A DNA stretch of 64,000 nt from assembly GCA_037976565.1 (NCBI GenBank), contig CP137682.1, positions 3,656,827 to 3,720,826 on the forward strand, in the 5' to 3' direction. The notes under the pieces were generated by a model. The model had not been told where the DNA came from. It ran no database searches and saw nothing but the letters and a program-made list of their open reading frames with translations. This DNA is from Mesocentrotus franciscanus (taxonomy: Eukaryota > Echinodermata > Echinoidea > Camarodonta > Strongylocentrotidae). The first letter of the stretch is position 1. Every line of letters starts with the position of its first letter. Position numbers and translations under genes: made by a program. Positions 12,331 to 24,535 of this stretch are shown in pieces.

Positions 12331-12471
12331 TCACTATCCCGCTCTCTCTCTCTATTATATATAATAAATCACATCTTTCATTTTATGCCTCTTTCTCTAT
12401 ATCCATTATATCTGTTGATGTCGTTTTTAATAGCCACCCTTCCCTTTCTGGAGAGTTCTGTTTCTACACCC

Positions 12472-12514
<43 letters not shown>

Positions 12515-12696
12515 TCTCCTACTCCCTCTCCCTATCCCCCTCTTTTTTTTTGAATCCCATCTTTCATTTTATGCCTCATTCTCTATATCCATGATATCTG
12601 TTGGTGTCGTTTTTAATAGCCACCCTTCCCTTTCTGGAGAGTTCTGTTTCTACACCCATTTCTCTCTCTTTTTTTTTCTCTCTCTCTCTCTCTTCT

Positions 12697-12731
<35 letters not shown>

Positions 12732-12864
12732 TCCCTATCCCTCTCTCTCTTTTTTTAATCCAACCTTTCATTTTATGCCTCTTTCTCTATATCAATGATA
12801 TCTGTTGGTGTCAATTTGAATAGCCACCCTTCCCTTTCTGGAGAGTTCTGTTTCTACACCCATT

Positions 12865-12908
<44 letters not shown>

Positions 12909-13500
12909 ATTCTCCCTCTCCCTCTCCCTCTCCCTATCCCTCTCTTTTTTTTAAATCCCATCTTTCATTTTATGCCTCTTTCTCTATATATCGATGATAT
13001 CTGTTGGTGTCGTTTTTAATAGCCACCCTTCCCTTTCTGGAGAGTTCTGTTTCTACACCCATTTCTCTCTCTTTTTTTTTCTCTCTCTCTCTTCTTCTTC
13101 TTCTCTCTCTCTCTCTCCCTCTCCCTATCCCTCTCTCTCTCTCTTTTTAATCCAACCTTTCATTTTATGCCTCTTTCTCTATATCAATGATATCTGTTGG
13201 TGTCAATTTGAATAGCCACCCTTCCCTTTCTGGAGAGTTCTGTTTCTACACCCATTTCTCTCTCTCTTTTTTTTTTCTCTCTCTCTCTTTCTCTTTCTCT
13301 CTCTCCCTCTTTCTTATTCTCTCTCTCCCTCTCCCTATCCCTCTCTCTTTTGTTTAATCCAACCTTTCATTTTATGCCTCTTTCTCTATTACAATGATAT
13401 CTGTTGGTGTCAATTTGAATAGCCTCCCTTCCCTTTCTGGAGATTTCTGTTTCTACATCCATCTCTCTCTCCTTCTCCCTCTATCTCGCTGTTCCGTATC
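12283..13500. repeat. About 200-bp minisatellite, six units, with CT tracts
   Basis: A unit of roughly 120 bp of conserved core plus a variable CT tract repeats six times. The anchor GCCACCCTTCCCTTTCTGG occurs at about 12433, 12619, 12823, 13022 and 13215, and as GCCTCCCTTCCC at 13422, giving spacings of 186-207 bp. Core blocks ATTTTATGCCTC, GATATCTGTTGGTGTC and GAGTTCTGTTTCTACA are nearly identical between units, so the array is young or homogenised. Open frames here are repeat readings. Confidence 0.93.
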
Positions 13501-13556
13501 TCTTTCTTTTCCTTCTCTCCCTCTCTCAGTTGCCTTTAACAATTCACGATAAGAAC

Positions 13557-13560
<4 letters not shown>

Positions 13561-13588
<28 letters not shown>

Positions 13589-13600
13589 TGTGTGTGTGCG
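13561..13600. repeat. GA then GT microsatellite
   Basis: (GA)n followed by (GT)n and a G run. It is followed by a retroposon-like tail (ACAATAAAAATGAAATTGAA...) at about 13684-13712. Confidence 0.85.
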
Positions 13601-15069
13601 GGGGGGGGTCCATTCCAAACGATTATGTCATGTTTGTTATGTAAAGTCGTATGTAAAATGTGAGCAAAGCAAATTTCCATTGGACAATAAAAATGAAATT
13701 GAAATTGAACTTGAAAATTCAAATAATGGTTGGAAACAGACTTGACAGCGTTTTCCCTGCAATTTGCTTGGCATGGCAGTAGCATCAATGCCATGGCGTC
13801 AGATGATTATACTGCTATCAAACTGGCAACTTGTATCTTGTACTTGGACATCTCATGTCAATATCACTATTTCAACTTGCGCATATTATTGATAGAAGAA
13901 AATTGTTCTAATCTTTAACATGGCAGCAAATGACTTTATTAGAAATAACTTTGCCCTTGTTTTGACGTCATTTCATTGCTCCAATTCAAGTTGCTTAAAG
14001 GTTTAATCATCTTTTTAATAATAAAAGAGTACCGGACTTTTTCCCCATATGAATTTTCCCGAAGGACAACTGATGAAATCAATACCTCGTCCTCGACCCT
14101 GACCGATTGTGTGTATATACTTATTTCTTATTAGTTAAAATGCTGTTAAAATATTGGAATAAGTTGCATTCAAGGAGATTAGAAATCATTCCAAATCGGG
14201 AATGTGCCGATAGCTAATTTTAGGAAACAGATTGAAACAAGTTGGTATGTTGACTAAAACAACAAAGGAAATGTCAATTATCTTTCTTCACTACGCTATC
14301 ATTTGCTCTAAGCAAGTAATTTTACACCAACAAGTAGATAAAGAAAAAGATTAAAATGTCTTTGGTTATCAGGAAATTGAATTCTGTCATTGCGTCCCAT
14401 CCTGTATTTTTGTATATTTCCTTGCACGCTTTCCTCTTTTCTCTGTCTTTCTCTCACGGTTTTGACACGCCCGCTCTTCTCCCTCCCTCTCTCTCTTTCT
14501 CTCTCTTGATGAAGTGGAATTTAGACTATTCATAGCACACGTTCAATACTAATCTGCTAATAAAGTGCTGACATTAGACAAATAAAGGCGGTCGTGGATT
14601 TTTACTAGCAAGATTGCAAGACTCGGTGGGCACGGTTCCTTGCCAATAATGAGAGAAAATGACAAGAAATGCGAGGCAGGAAGCCTATTCAATCAAATGC
14701 CCCTGCGCTCCGCGGTATACGGAACCGTTTGCTGATCAAAAACGACTTGGGAGCACATTGCGCATGTTGTACATACATTGTAATATGCGTTGACGGTGTG
14801 GTGACGAACGTAAAAGATGTTTAATGGTATAAGAATGAGCTCCATCAACAGAAAAGGAAGTTAAACAGTTAAAGAAGGAGACAGTTAATACAAATTAAAA
14901 GTGAAAGAGAAAGTGAGGGGGAGGGCGAGGTTAGTAAAGTTTAAAAAAGCAAGTGAGTGAGAAATTAAGACTCTTGAGCTGATAAGACAGATTGAGAAAT
15001 ATAAAAATAGAGGAGATGGAGACGGTCAGAACGAGAGGGAAAGAGAGAAAGAGGGAGTCAGAGAAAGAG

Positions 15070-15073
15070 GGGA

Positions 15074-15105
<32 letters not shown>
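15070..15105. repeat. GA microsatellite
   Basis: Perfect (GA)n in a wider purine-rich region from about 14880. Confidence 0.85.
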
Positions 15106-16035
15106 AGGAAGAAGCCGGGTTTTTTTAAAGGAAAAGAAAGGAAATTGAAAACAAAAGTATAAAATATTATTGTACTGCCCTTTATTTAAATATATCTGGG
15201 CAACACTTTCAAGGAGTAAATGTCATTTCGAAGCAGTACATTATTACGTAAGATGATGATGAAACACATATATCTACAGCCTCAAAATAATGTTGGAAAT
15301 TAGTATAATTAGAGAGGGTGCTTTTATCAAAATAGTTCTCGTAACCACACTTTAATAATCGTGAACGATATGGAAATGTTGCGGAAGACATTTTACCCAT
15401 GCGAGGATTTTTTTTTACATAAAAGATTGCTAACGTGAGACATGTGACATACTGTCTTCAAGAGATTACGTCAGGATGATGTACTCCAGAAATCGAGTGC
15501 CTTAATATTTGTGACGGTTTCATCTTCTTTGTCTTAAAGAGTACTATGGCTAAGCTTTTGTGTGTGGAGATCAAAAACTGTGTGCACTCGGTGACTTCCC
15601 CCTTTACTTGGTGGAGGGGGCGATTTCAGGACAAACGTCCGCCCCAAATCGATGTCCTCGTAACCCTGTTATTTTAATCTTAGGAATGACACCCAATATT
15701 TGCCCTACATGTAGCTACCCTAAGCTAAAAGAAGGAGGCAATTTGGAGCCTTGATATAAATATACATATTCATAGACACGAACAGTGGTGAAGCCAGTAT
15801 TCTGGTGAAGGGGTAGGGGCACAAGTCCGACAAAACCTCTTGTAAGCTACACAAACAATAACGACAAGACAGTGAAAAACGAAAAAAGAAGGGGGAACCC
15901 CAGCACACCTTTTTATTTTCATTTATTCATTTATTTATTTATTTATTTTGTTAATTTTTTAGATTTATGATTTTATTAATTTATTTATGATATTTTATTT
16001 TTATTTATTAGTATCATTATAATCATTACTTACTT

Positions 16036-16356
16036 AAGCCGTCCACACCATCGCTGGGATGTACATGTATGGTGGCTTCTGTTTCACAACGGCTTGTCAA
16101 GCCTTCCTATATTCTGTCAGCCTAGTGGCTTTAGTCAGTGATTCAAGGTGTATGTTGTTGCAGTCCACCTTGATACAGTCCGTCCATCTCTTAACTGGTT
16201 TTCCCCTTGGGCGTTTGCCATGCACATTTCCGTTGAGAAGGATGTGGGGTATCTTTTTGGATTCATTCTGTTGATATGTCCAAAGTATCTCAATCGTTTT
16301 GTGGCAATCCTGTCGATGATGGTTTCTTCCATGTTCAGTTGTGTTCGTACTTGTGT
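16036..16356 (-). pseudogene. Decayed LINE reverse transcriptase, C-terminal end
   Basis: On the minus strand the peptide runs RTQLNMEETIIDRI then ATKRLRYFGHINRMNPKRYP and later RDGRTVSRW. This matches the conserved C-terminal signature of many non-LTR retrotransposon ORF2 proteins (RLRWFGHVxRM...RYP...GRP..RW). The frame then shifts: after about 16140 the continuation LESLTKATRLTEYRKA, then PPYMYIPAMVWTA, is in another frame with an internal stop. Both the shift and the stop mark it as dead. Only the last hundred or so residues of the protein are represented. The wide spread of this signature means the clade (for example a Jockey/I- or RTE-related group) is not determined. Confidence 0.8.
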
Positions 16357-16398
16357 GTTTGTTTATTTTATTATTACTATTATTATAATTATTATATT

Positions 16399-16430
16399 AT
16401 TTATTATATATATATATATATATATATATT
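16399..16430. repeat. TA microsatellite
   Basis: Alternating (TA)n following ATT-rich sequence, then (GTT)n and a G run. Confidence 0.85.
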
Positions 16431-16692
16431 TGGTGTTGTTGTTGTTGTTGGGGGGGGGGCGTCATGTTCCCCCGTGCGCCTCCTGGATCCACCACTACCG
16501 AAGCAAATGTGTCAATATGCGAAAGTCAACGTGTGACCCTGCCATTCGAGATCCTTATTTGGGACAGCTAAGATACCATAAGTCTCTTACTTTAATGAAC
16601 CAACGAATAAATAAATAAATAAATAATAACAATGATACAAAAATCTGTTATATTGTCTCCAGGCCATGTATCTCATGTGATGGGCTTTGCAT

Positions 16693-17076
16693 TTAAAGGG
16701 ATCCGGTAACTTTGTCTCAGATTCTGAACCAAAATTCTGGATTTAGCTCATGATGCAATGATAATCATAAACCTTTAGGTCAGTCAGAAACCCCATGACT
16801 TTTACAAGCTGATCGCCTGTCTGATTATCAAGATATTTATGATTGGAATTACAAATTTTGAAAACCGTTCGCCTGACGGTTTTCATAACACTATAGTCTA
16901 TTAGGGAAAACGAGTATGGTAAAACCGGTCAATCAAAGATTTTTACTTTTTGAGGCACTTCTTGATCATTTTGAAGCGCAATTTTTTTAGGGCTTCATTA
17001 TTACACCATATCACAGACACTAATAACATGTAGGGCCGTGTATCTCAGATTTAACACTGTTAAACGATCCCTTTAA
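16693..17076. mobile_element. TTAA-type nonautonomous DNA transposon, family A copy 2
   Basis: This segment of about 384 bp runs from TTAAAGGGATCCGGTAAC to GTTAAACGATCCCTTTAA. The terminal inverted repeats are clearer here than in the copy at 6286-6674. The two copies lie in the same orientation within one intron and differ by scattered substitutions and small indels. No coding capacity. Confidence 0.8.
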
Positions 17077-17631
17077 GTGATATGTGAACAAAAAAAATGG
17101 TTGATGTATTGGATAAGGTAAAAGCTATTCGAATGTACATGTACGTGTAGATGCGTGTATCTACTCTGTGAATGAATTTTGGTATATATTCCTAAAATTA
17201 TAAGAGTTAATTAAGATAATAAACCGCTTTTCATGAACAGTTCATTGAATTAGACCTTTGGTAGAGTTAACCCATACTCGAAATTGACTCGTGTCTATAA
17301 TTGTTACATGCACCCGGGATGATTGTGAGTTTAGTGGAAGAGCACTCAGACGGACTGATAGTACACTATACGATCCGACTAGGAGCCAATTCTGGAAGAA
17401 TTAGAAATAGCATCTAATATGAACATTCAAACATGTAGAATCTTAATGACCGAGGAACTGAATAGTCATATCATTTAGAAAATCAAAATTTCAAGGGGTT
17501 TCATGCTTCGTTGGAAGAGAAAAAGCTAAATCGGCTCAGAATCGTAGTGACGTCAGACCAGTGGTGCAATTGTCTACGATGTGAAGCCGATAAGGTTTTA
17601 ATTATGACTAGAGTTCAAAGCACTAACATTC

Positions 17632-17914
17632 CTGGGGGTGTTTCACAAAGACTAAGATCGACTTTAAGTTGGACTTAAGTATAACAGGCCGTTCATGCCA
17701 TTGTTTGCTCTCATCATTTACTGGCATTGGTCTCTCAAGGGACGCACAAATCATGGTAAAAAATCTACCAAACGTATATTTTTTGATAATTCATTATTGA
17801 AGGAAAAAATATTATCTAAAGATCATAATGGTGAGAGCAAACAATAGCACGAACGGCCTGTTATACTTAAGTCCAACTTAAAGTTGATCTTAGTCTTTGT
17901 GAAACACCCCCCAG
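17632..17914. mobile_element. Fold-back MITE with CTGGGGGTGTTTCACAAAG ends, copy 1
   Basis: Inverted arms of roughly 80 bp: CTGGGGGTGTTTCACAAAG at the left and CTTTGTGAAACACCCCCCAG at the right. Inside them AAGTTGGACTTAAGTATAAC and GTTATACTTAAGTCCAACTT pair exactly. The interior contains CATGGTAAAAAATCTACC and GATCATAATGGTGAGAGC. The same family occurs at 39102-39386. Confidence 0.93.
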
Positions 17915-19146
17915 TTGTTAGCATTCTCATCATTATTTAGAAGCTAAATCAGAAAGATGATGTTTGTTTAGATTTTTAAATCTATTACAATTGAAATTAT
18001 TTCAAAAAATTGGATCGTCGGACGATCGTGTTTGGCATGAACTAAAACAAAAAGTCATTGATTCATATCATGCATTCCTGATAACGGTTGATAAGTGTCA
18101 ACACCTTTATGGTATTATTGTAAATAAAAACAAACCAAACCAAACCTAAAATTTTGACAAGACTAATGTCTAGCAAGGATCTTTATGTGAAGCTATTGAT
18201 TCTGAGACGACAAGATTGATATAATTATGGCGGTTATTTTTGATGCCTTAATTAGCACCATTTAGAATTCAAGGGGTAAATATTTTCTTCTGGCCTTTTT
18301 TAGGAGAAAATTGACATCAACAATAGTCAATGAAATATATTGACTTCATTTAGCTGGTTGAAATATGCTTTGCAGTTGACCGGCTGGTCAAATTTCGAAA
18401 GACGCCCTCACCATCCACCATTTTTAAATGTTCTAGCAATGTCCCTGCATGGTTCGAATAGTCACAATACGAACTGGATGCTTGATTCGTACTCTGCCTG
18501 GTTTGCATACTGTCGGCTGTATCTCTCTCATACCCTCCTGTTATAAGGTTTATGAATCATATTCAAGGTTGATGATATGGACACAGACAAAAAGAAAAGG
18601 CATCTCTCATGATAGGATCAAAGTTCACGTAGGCGTAACTATGGAAAAGCTTTATTCAAAAGAATCAAAATCCTTGCCCTTTTCTGAACATCGTAAGCGA
18701 CGTTTTAATCCTCGACTGCTTCTTTAGACTCATACATCAAACAGTCCAAAAAGCAGCTAAAAGGCCAGTGTCGGATTTATTTACCTAAACGGACAATTGA
18801 AATAAATCGCGATCAGTTTTTTTTCCTTCTTCAGTCGATAAGCTGACCGTATATGAATATGGTATACTTAAAGGAAAAACAATTTTAAAAAAAAGGACCG
18901 TAGCAGCTGCAGAAAGCTCGGTTGAATGAGAAAGCTAATACAAAGCTTTCATGGTTAAATGTTACCAGAGGGGACATCGATTGCAAGGTCAAGGCCAAGA
19001 CCAAGGAAAACTCAAACAATCTAAGATGAAAAATATTATGGAATTCTGCGTATTTTTTTTCTTTTAAATGTTTCTACATTTATTCTATTCTGACATATAT
19101 ATTACGTAGGCGGTGATCCAACATTGACTTCGACGAAATTTCCTCT

Positions 19147-19293
19147 GGGGGGCATTTCACAAAACTTGTTATCAGTGACAAATGACAGTTTTTGTTATAG
19201 GCTACTGAAATCCTTGCTTCTGATTGGTTATCAGCAAATTTGTCACTGATTTTTGTCATTTGTCATTGAAAAAAGGCTTTGTGAAACGCCCCC
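19147..19293. mobile_element. Short fold-back MITE with GGGGGCATTTCACAAA ends
   Basis: The left end GGGGGGCATTTCACAAAAC pairs with GCTTTGTGAAACGCCCCC at the right end. Inner arms ATCAGTGACAAATGAC and GTCACTGATTTTTGTCATTT also pair in part. The terminal motif resembles the CTGGGGGTGTTTCACAAAG family, so the two are probably related. Confidence 0.85.
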
Positions 19294-19366
19294 TGGACTT
19301 CATCGCATAATTTGCGTCAAAGATGTAGGATGAGAGTGTGGGATGAGATTGGGTTTTATGTAAGGT

Positions 19367-19396
19367 TTAGGGTTAGGGTTAGGGTTAGGGTTAGGG
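19367..19396. repeat. Interstitial telomere-like repeat (TTAGGG)5
   Basis: Five perfect TTAGGG units in a row, flanked by the degenerate units GGTTTAGGG and TAAGG and by G-rich sequence. TTAGGG is the telomere repeat of echinoderms and vertebrates. A short internal array of this kind is not a chromosome end, since gene exons lie on both sides. Confidence 0.9.
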
Positions 19397-20929
19397 TAAG
19401 GTATGTCTGTAGGTTTCGGGGTGAGGTTTGGAATTCGCTTAGTGTTGGAAATTGACCGCGAATGAAACGTGTCAAATATTGTCGCCGGAGGTTTTTGTCG
19501 TACGACCCTGGAAATTTCATCTACATTAAATCATTGGCGGTCACTGAAAGAATATCATAGACATGATAAAGGGGCCATGATATCAAGATTGTGAATCCTA
19601 CAACACAGTGTGTATTAAAAAGACCCAAGTATCATTTAACAAGCAGTTGGTCTCTGAAGGTGTGATTTAAGCTGTCGTATTCCAATCAACGAGAGTTTTG
19701 ATTGGTGACCTTACACACAATATGTTACATTTCATTGATTTCATTCTCCATTAAAAAAAAATAAAGCATACAAAAAAAAATTGGAAATTAAAGGGGAATT
19801 ACATAAATAATAAAGCCATTAGGCCTTGTACAATCGTAGTTCTCTAATATAATATCACATACTATGGAAATGATAATCAACAACAACAACAACATTTTTG
19901 GTCTAGGTAATTTTCCCCGTTAACGATATAGGGTTAGGTTTGGGTATAGTAGTCGGTCCAGGGTTGAAGTCGGGAACCTTTTTACAACTGACGCGGAGCA
20001 ATTTTTGTCAGACGTTTTTTTTATACACACTGTAGAACCTTGAAGATGAGTTTGAATGCTGCACGTAAAGTTGACGATGCATCACATCGTATCTATCATT
20101 TATGATTTGACCAACCAGCCGTGAATTCTCAATAATATAATCAAGTATATTTGAAGCATGTTGTGCAATAACATTATGCAGACGGTTCCGCATGGTTGGC
20201 TAAAACGTGGCTTAAATGCCATCGCAGAAAATAGCATTTTGTCATGTATAGATTATAAGAAAACCAATAAACATGTACCATGTAAATTCAATTTTTGTTA
20301 TAGATACCAAAACAAAAAAAGAGGAAGGATTTTGCAAGAGAGTTAACTGATTATCACGGAGGGGGGCTTACCCCAAACATGCCAAAAGATGTGTACGAAA
20401 TATCCCGGCAGGTTGCATTGATATCATTTGCGGAGGGGGGTATTTCAGCTCTATGCTAGATATGCAGACGATACTGATTTTGTGTTAAACAGTTGCACGT
20501 TCCAGCCACTTTTAGAATAATTAATGAACGCATACAACATTTAAAAAATACAATATAATTTAATTAATATGGCATTGGAACCGGTCGTGAGATACATCTG
20601 TAGGATGTTTTAGAATATTGTTGTGAGGGCATGCTTTCTGATCGCTCATGGTGAGCGGAATCCTCAGAGAACCTTTTAAAGATCGAATTTCATTTCTCCC
20701 ATATTCTAGGAAATGATTTTCTCCTTGTGCATTTTGTTAAAACTTTCTTTCTTGATTGAATTCGTCGTGACACAATAAAGAAAGAAAACTATGACGGCAA
20801 ACTAGATTCCAAACGTTTGACGACGACCTGGCCAAATTTCCTTTCCTAGAAGTAAGGTAGAGTGAAGGAACCTATAATACACAAGCACTGCTTTTAAATA
20901 GGTTCCTCACATTCTACTTAATCTATTAT

Positions 20930-21055
20930 ATGAATTGAGAATCATTGAGACGTGCTCATATATATTAGATGTATTGTACAATTTTTATTTTATATGTATG
21001 TCTATATTTTTTGTAAAATATGGAACAAATAAACTTGAAACTTGAAACTTGAAGG
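20930..21055 (+). mobile_element. 3' tail of a LINE-like retroposon
   Basis: ATATGGAACAAATAAACTTG followed by GAAACTTGAAACTTGAAG is a polyadenylation-like AATAAA with a short tandem tail, a form common at the 3' ends of CR1/L2-type retroposons. No coding part is preserved next to it. Confidence 0.45.
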
Positions 21056-21059
21056 AAGG

Positions 21060-21175
21060 ATGGAGGGAGAAAGAGAGAGTGAGAGAGAGAGAGAGAGGGG
21101 GAGAAGGAGAGGGGGAAGATGATAAAGAATGACAGAGAGGGGTAGAGGGAGATGGGATTAAGGAGATAGAGAGGT

Positions 21176-21240
<65 letters not shown>

Positions 21241-21375
21241 AAAGAGAAATAGAGGGAGGAAAGGGGGAGGGGCAAGATGATAAAAAAAATGAGAGAGAAG
21301 GAGAGGGTGATAAAGAGATAGAGAGAAAGTGAGGGAGAGAGAGGGGGGATCCGGGGAAAAGGAGAGGGGAGGGTG
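21060..21375. repeat. GA-rich low-complexity tract
   Basis: About 300 bp of purine-rich (GA)n with GGGG and GATAA interruptions. It produces long Ser/Leu/Pro frames on the minus strand that are not genes. Confidence 0.9.
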
Positions 21376-21555
21376 ACAAGAGCGACCAAAAGCCAGAGAC
21401 AGACCAATGGATATCGGGAGACAGATATACATCTTAACAGTGAGTGTGTGATTAATTGATCAAGTGATTGTTATTATAAGTGAGAAAAGCCGTTCACTTC
21501 TTCCCATTTCTTAAAGGTGCTGTAAGTTGGCATTCCGATAGATTACTATTTGCTT

Positions 21556-21685
21556 TGTGGGTGTTTCATCGACTAAAATTGATTTTGATCATAAAAATCA
21601 ATTTTAATACCGAATCAATTTGAGCGTAAACTTAATCCTATCAATTTTAAAGTTAGTTTCGAGGCTTAATAAAACACCTCCTGGG
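21556..21685. mobile_element. Possible small fold-back element
   Basis: The left GTGGGTGTTTCATC and right AATAAAACACCTCC are imperfect inverted copies, with paired AAAATTGATTTT / AATCAATTTT blocks inside. Weaker than the other fold-back calls. Confidence 0.4.
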
Positions 21686-23754
21686 ATTAAATAAACTTCC
21701 AACGCCCATGAGAGTCCCAAATACCTTTTTTTTTAATTAGGGGAGGGGAAGATGGTGTCAATAACAAGTTTGCGGATACAATTCAACAAAATGGGTTCTT
21801 AGCTTTAGGTGACAAATTTCGAAACTGTAAAAACGTCATAATTATCTGGTATATTCTTCGGGGCTCTGAAGTTATTGAGCAATACCATAACCCCCCAAAG
21901 AAAACAAATTTGACCTGAATTTTTTGGATGATTTGATCTCTTGTATGAGATTAGGACCGGACCGCGCGGGATGCTGGGGTCACCTTCAAAGACGGGACGT
22001 TTCAGATCGAGCTTGATGAATCGACATCTCTGACTTCAACAGCATTTTATAGGACATTTTGATTCCATTAGCTTTCAGCGGAACCGGGACACGTGGATCT
22101 CTGTAAGGGACCGAATGAAGATTAATAGGTCGGAGTTGATTCCTCGCAAAGCAATGATTGATATAAAACAGATGAAAGCAGCGATGGGGAAAGTGGGTAA
22201 AGTGGCAACTCGACCAAAGCAGGGATATGGAAACCTTTCATCAACTTCTTCACTGACCCTCTCATCAATGATGACGAGTCTTGTCCTGGGTGGTGGTTGT
22301 GGTGGTGGGGTGGGGGGGGAGGGGGGAAGGAGTGGGGAAAAACTTTTTCCTTTCGAAAAAAGGGAAGCGTGAGCTTTAAGACACCAGAGAATTTGATGGT
22401 GTTGCATATTATTCCCCCTTTTATATATTTCATCTCTATTCCCCCTTCTCTTTCTCTCCCAGTTATTTAATATATTTTCTTATATTTCTCTCATTTCACA
22501 CCCCCTAACCTGGTTTTTGGTCTTTCTTCTCCCTCTTTAAAAGCCTCATCTGCTCTTTATTTTATGATTTTTGCTCTTTTGTTTTTAATTTTAACTTCCT
22601 GAGGTTTATTCTCTGTACTCTTTCTCTGTGAGAAAAATTACAAAAATACAAAGATCCTAACACTTCAGTTTATCTTTCCTGGTGGATTTCCCTTTCTTTT
22701 CTTTTTTTTACTCCTCCGCTACTTTTAAGAAACTTTTAAGAGTGGTTAAATGCTAAAATTACTATGCACAATTCGATTTTTATTTACGGCAAAAAAAAGG
22801 ATGCACTCTAAAGTGGAAGGATTATTCTGTTACAAACAAAATAAAGTTCATTAGGATAAAAAGAAAGGAGAGCGTAACTGCATCCATTTCAAATTTGTAA
22901 ACAGGCAAATCGGTTACTCACAATCTTAGAAAGTAACTCCCACCTCCCTGGATTGAGTATGCCCGCAGACATTTTCACACTTACAAAACGCATTTTCTTT
23001 GCGTGGTAACATCTAATAGTATCTATATTTGGCAATATCTGCACAATCAACAATAAATCATAGTTTATTCGTGTCTTTGAAAGCCTGCATGGATATGATT
23101 AATGTTTTCCATTAGAAAATGGTTGCCATAGATATCACTTTTTGAAGATGTGACCCCCTGGGGTGGTAATGCCTTCTTCGACCTTGGGCCCTCTCCTTCA
23201 ATCTATATTTTGTGGTCCACTTCTGAAGATGAAAACGATAAATCACAATGTCACTTTCGCTTCAATTGCTTCCGAAAAGAGATTCAAGAAACAAGTAAAG
23301 TAAAGTTTGGATGACCTTTCATCTTCCGGTGGCATTCTGAATTCAGACCTTTTCCCCCTTCTTAAAAGAAGGAATGGAGAGTGGGCGGGGGAGTGGGTAA
23401 GCGCAATCACATCAGGAGAAGCCGGCACCTTTGATTTAAACAAAAAAACAGAAATATGGTTCCATATGAAAATGCTGCAAATAACCACCATCATATTCAT
23501 GTGAAACCCAACTACCTTCAATAACAACTACATGAAAAGTATGTCATTAATTAAGTATTATCAATAATTCATGTAAACTAATTACATTTCTGATTAGATA
23601 TTTCCATGTAGCCTATATTTGAAATTAAATATTGGGAATTTCCTAGCACACTATAAGGAAGTGATCCTATCCAAAATCATTGAAAGGTTCCCAAGCTAAT
23701 TATCACACCAATAGCTCATTGTAAAGTGGGTCTAAGTGTAGCCTAATTAGGAGG

Positions 23755-24535
23755 CAGATTATAATGAATTCATTGAAATGGCAATCCATTGACACTAGAC
23801 GTGACTCTTTTTTAGCATGTATTATGTACAACTTTATTCATGGAAAAGCCCCGGTACGATTGTGCAATGAAGTGGAAATGGTTTTTGACAGACATGGTTT
23901 AAACACTAGACTTGCCAATACGTTGAATGTTGTTTTACCCAAGCCTACTCTTGAATGTTTTAAGAATTGTTTTTAGATACGCTGGAGGTAAAATCTGGAA
24001 TAGTATACCTTGTGTTCTTCAAAATGCTAAATCTGTCGATGTCTTTAAACGTATGTACAAGGACAAAGTTTTTTAAACCTGTGTGATAGAATGCCTATTC
24101 ATATACTGCTCTTGACATGGCTTATTTATCTCTCTCCCCCTCTCCCTCTTTCTTCTCTTTCTTTCTTTTTCTCTTTCCTTCTTTACTTTCTACCAATTTC
24201 CTTATATCTTTTCTCCTCTTCTAATCTTTTTGGTGATATTTTAATGCCTTTTAAGTGATTTGATGTTTTTCCGCTGTCAATTTGAATTATTACATTGTCG
24301 TTTTTTATAGTTTTTTTAAAATACTATACTTCTAATGCGTATTATTCTTATATATTAGTTTAACTGTTTTTACCTTAGCCTGTGAGCTTTGGTGATTTTC
24401 ATTAATTATATTTCCGTGTATTTCATTTTTATTCTGTTCAGGACCAGGATGTAAAACAGATTTTGTATCTACAATGTATATCTGATTCTTGTTATCCTGA
24501 TTAAATATATTTCAATAAAAAAATAAAATAAAAGG
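23755..24535 (+). pseudogene. 5'-truncated LINE (CR1/L2-like) with reverse transcriptase C-terminus
   Basis: The + strand encodes MNSLKWQSIDTRRDSFLAC then FIHGKAPVRLC and LPKPTLECFKNCF (23764-23973). A one-base shift is needed before the continuation YAGGKIWNSIP, VDVFKRMYKDKVF and a stop at 24074-24076. Lxxx.R....YK..HG.AP..L and GxKxWNSIP...VFKRxxK are the classic last part of CR1/L2-clade ORF2 proteins; the clade assignment is from family knowledge. The rest of the segment is a pyrimidine-rich 3' region ending in AATAAAAAAATAAAATAAAA. The missing 5' part and the frameshift show it is an inactive copy. Confidence 0.8.

Larger units (their letters stand above)
15783..16498. mobile_element. 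Possible composite element with AGTGGTG ends
   Basis: The left sequence CAGTGGTGAAGCCAG and the right sequence CTGGATCCACCACTACC are similar in inverted orientation, and both border G-rich or C-rich runs. Between them lie ATTT-rich sequence, a LINE relic and a TA microsatellite. This may be an inverted-repeat element that received other insertions, or a coincidence of short ends. Confidence 0.35.

Noticed and set aside
12243..13215. A chain of similar Ser/Leu-rich frames that looks like a repeat protein
   Set aside because: They are readings of the 200-bp minisatellite and its CT tracts, and the frame changes between units.
20965..21432. 155-residue Ser/Pro/Leu frame on the minus strand
   Set aside because: Low-complexity reading of a GA tract; no signal, domain or splice context.
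22115..22407. Opposing frames with GGGCGGGVGGEGG and PPPPHHHNHHP
   Set aside because: Produced by a G/T-rich run (GGTGGTGGTTGTGGTGGGG); no other support.
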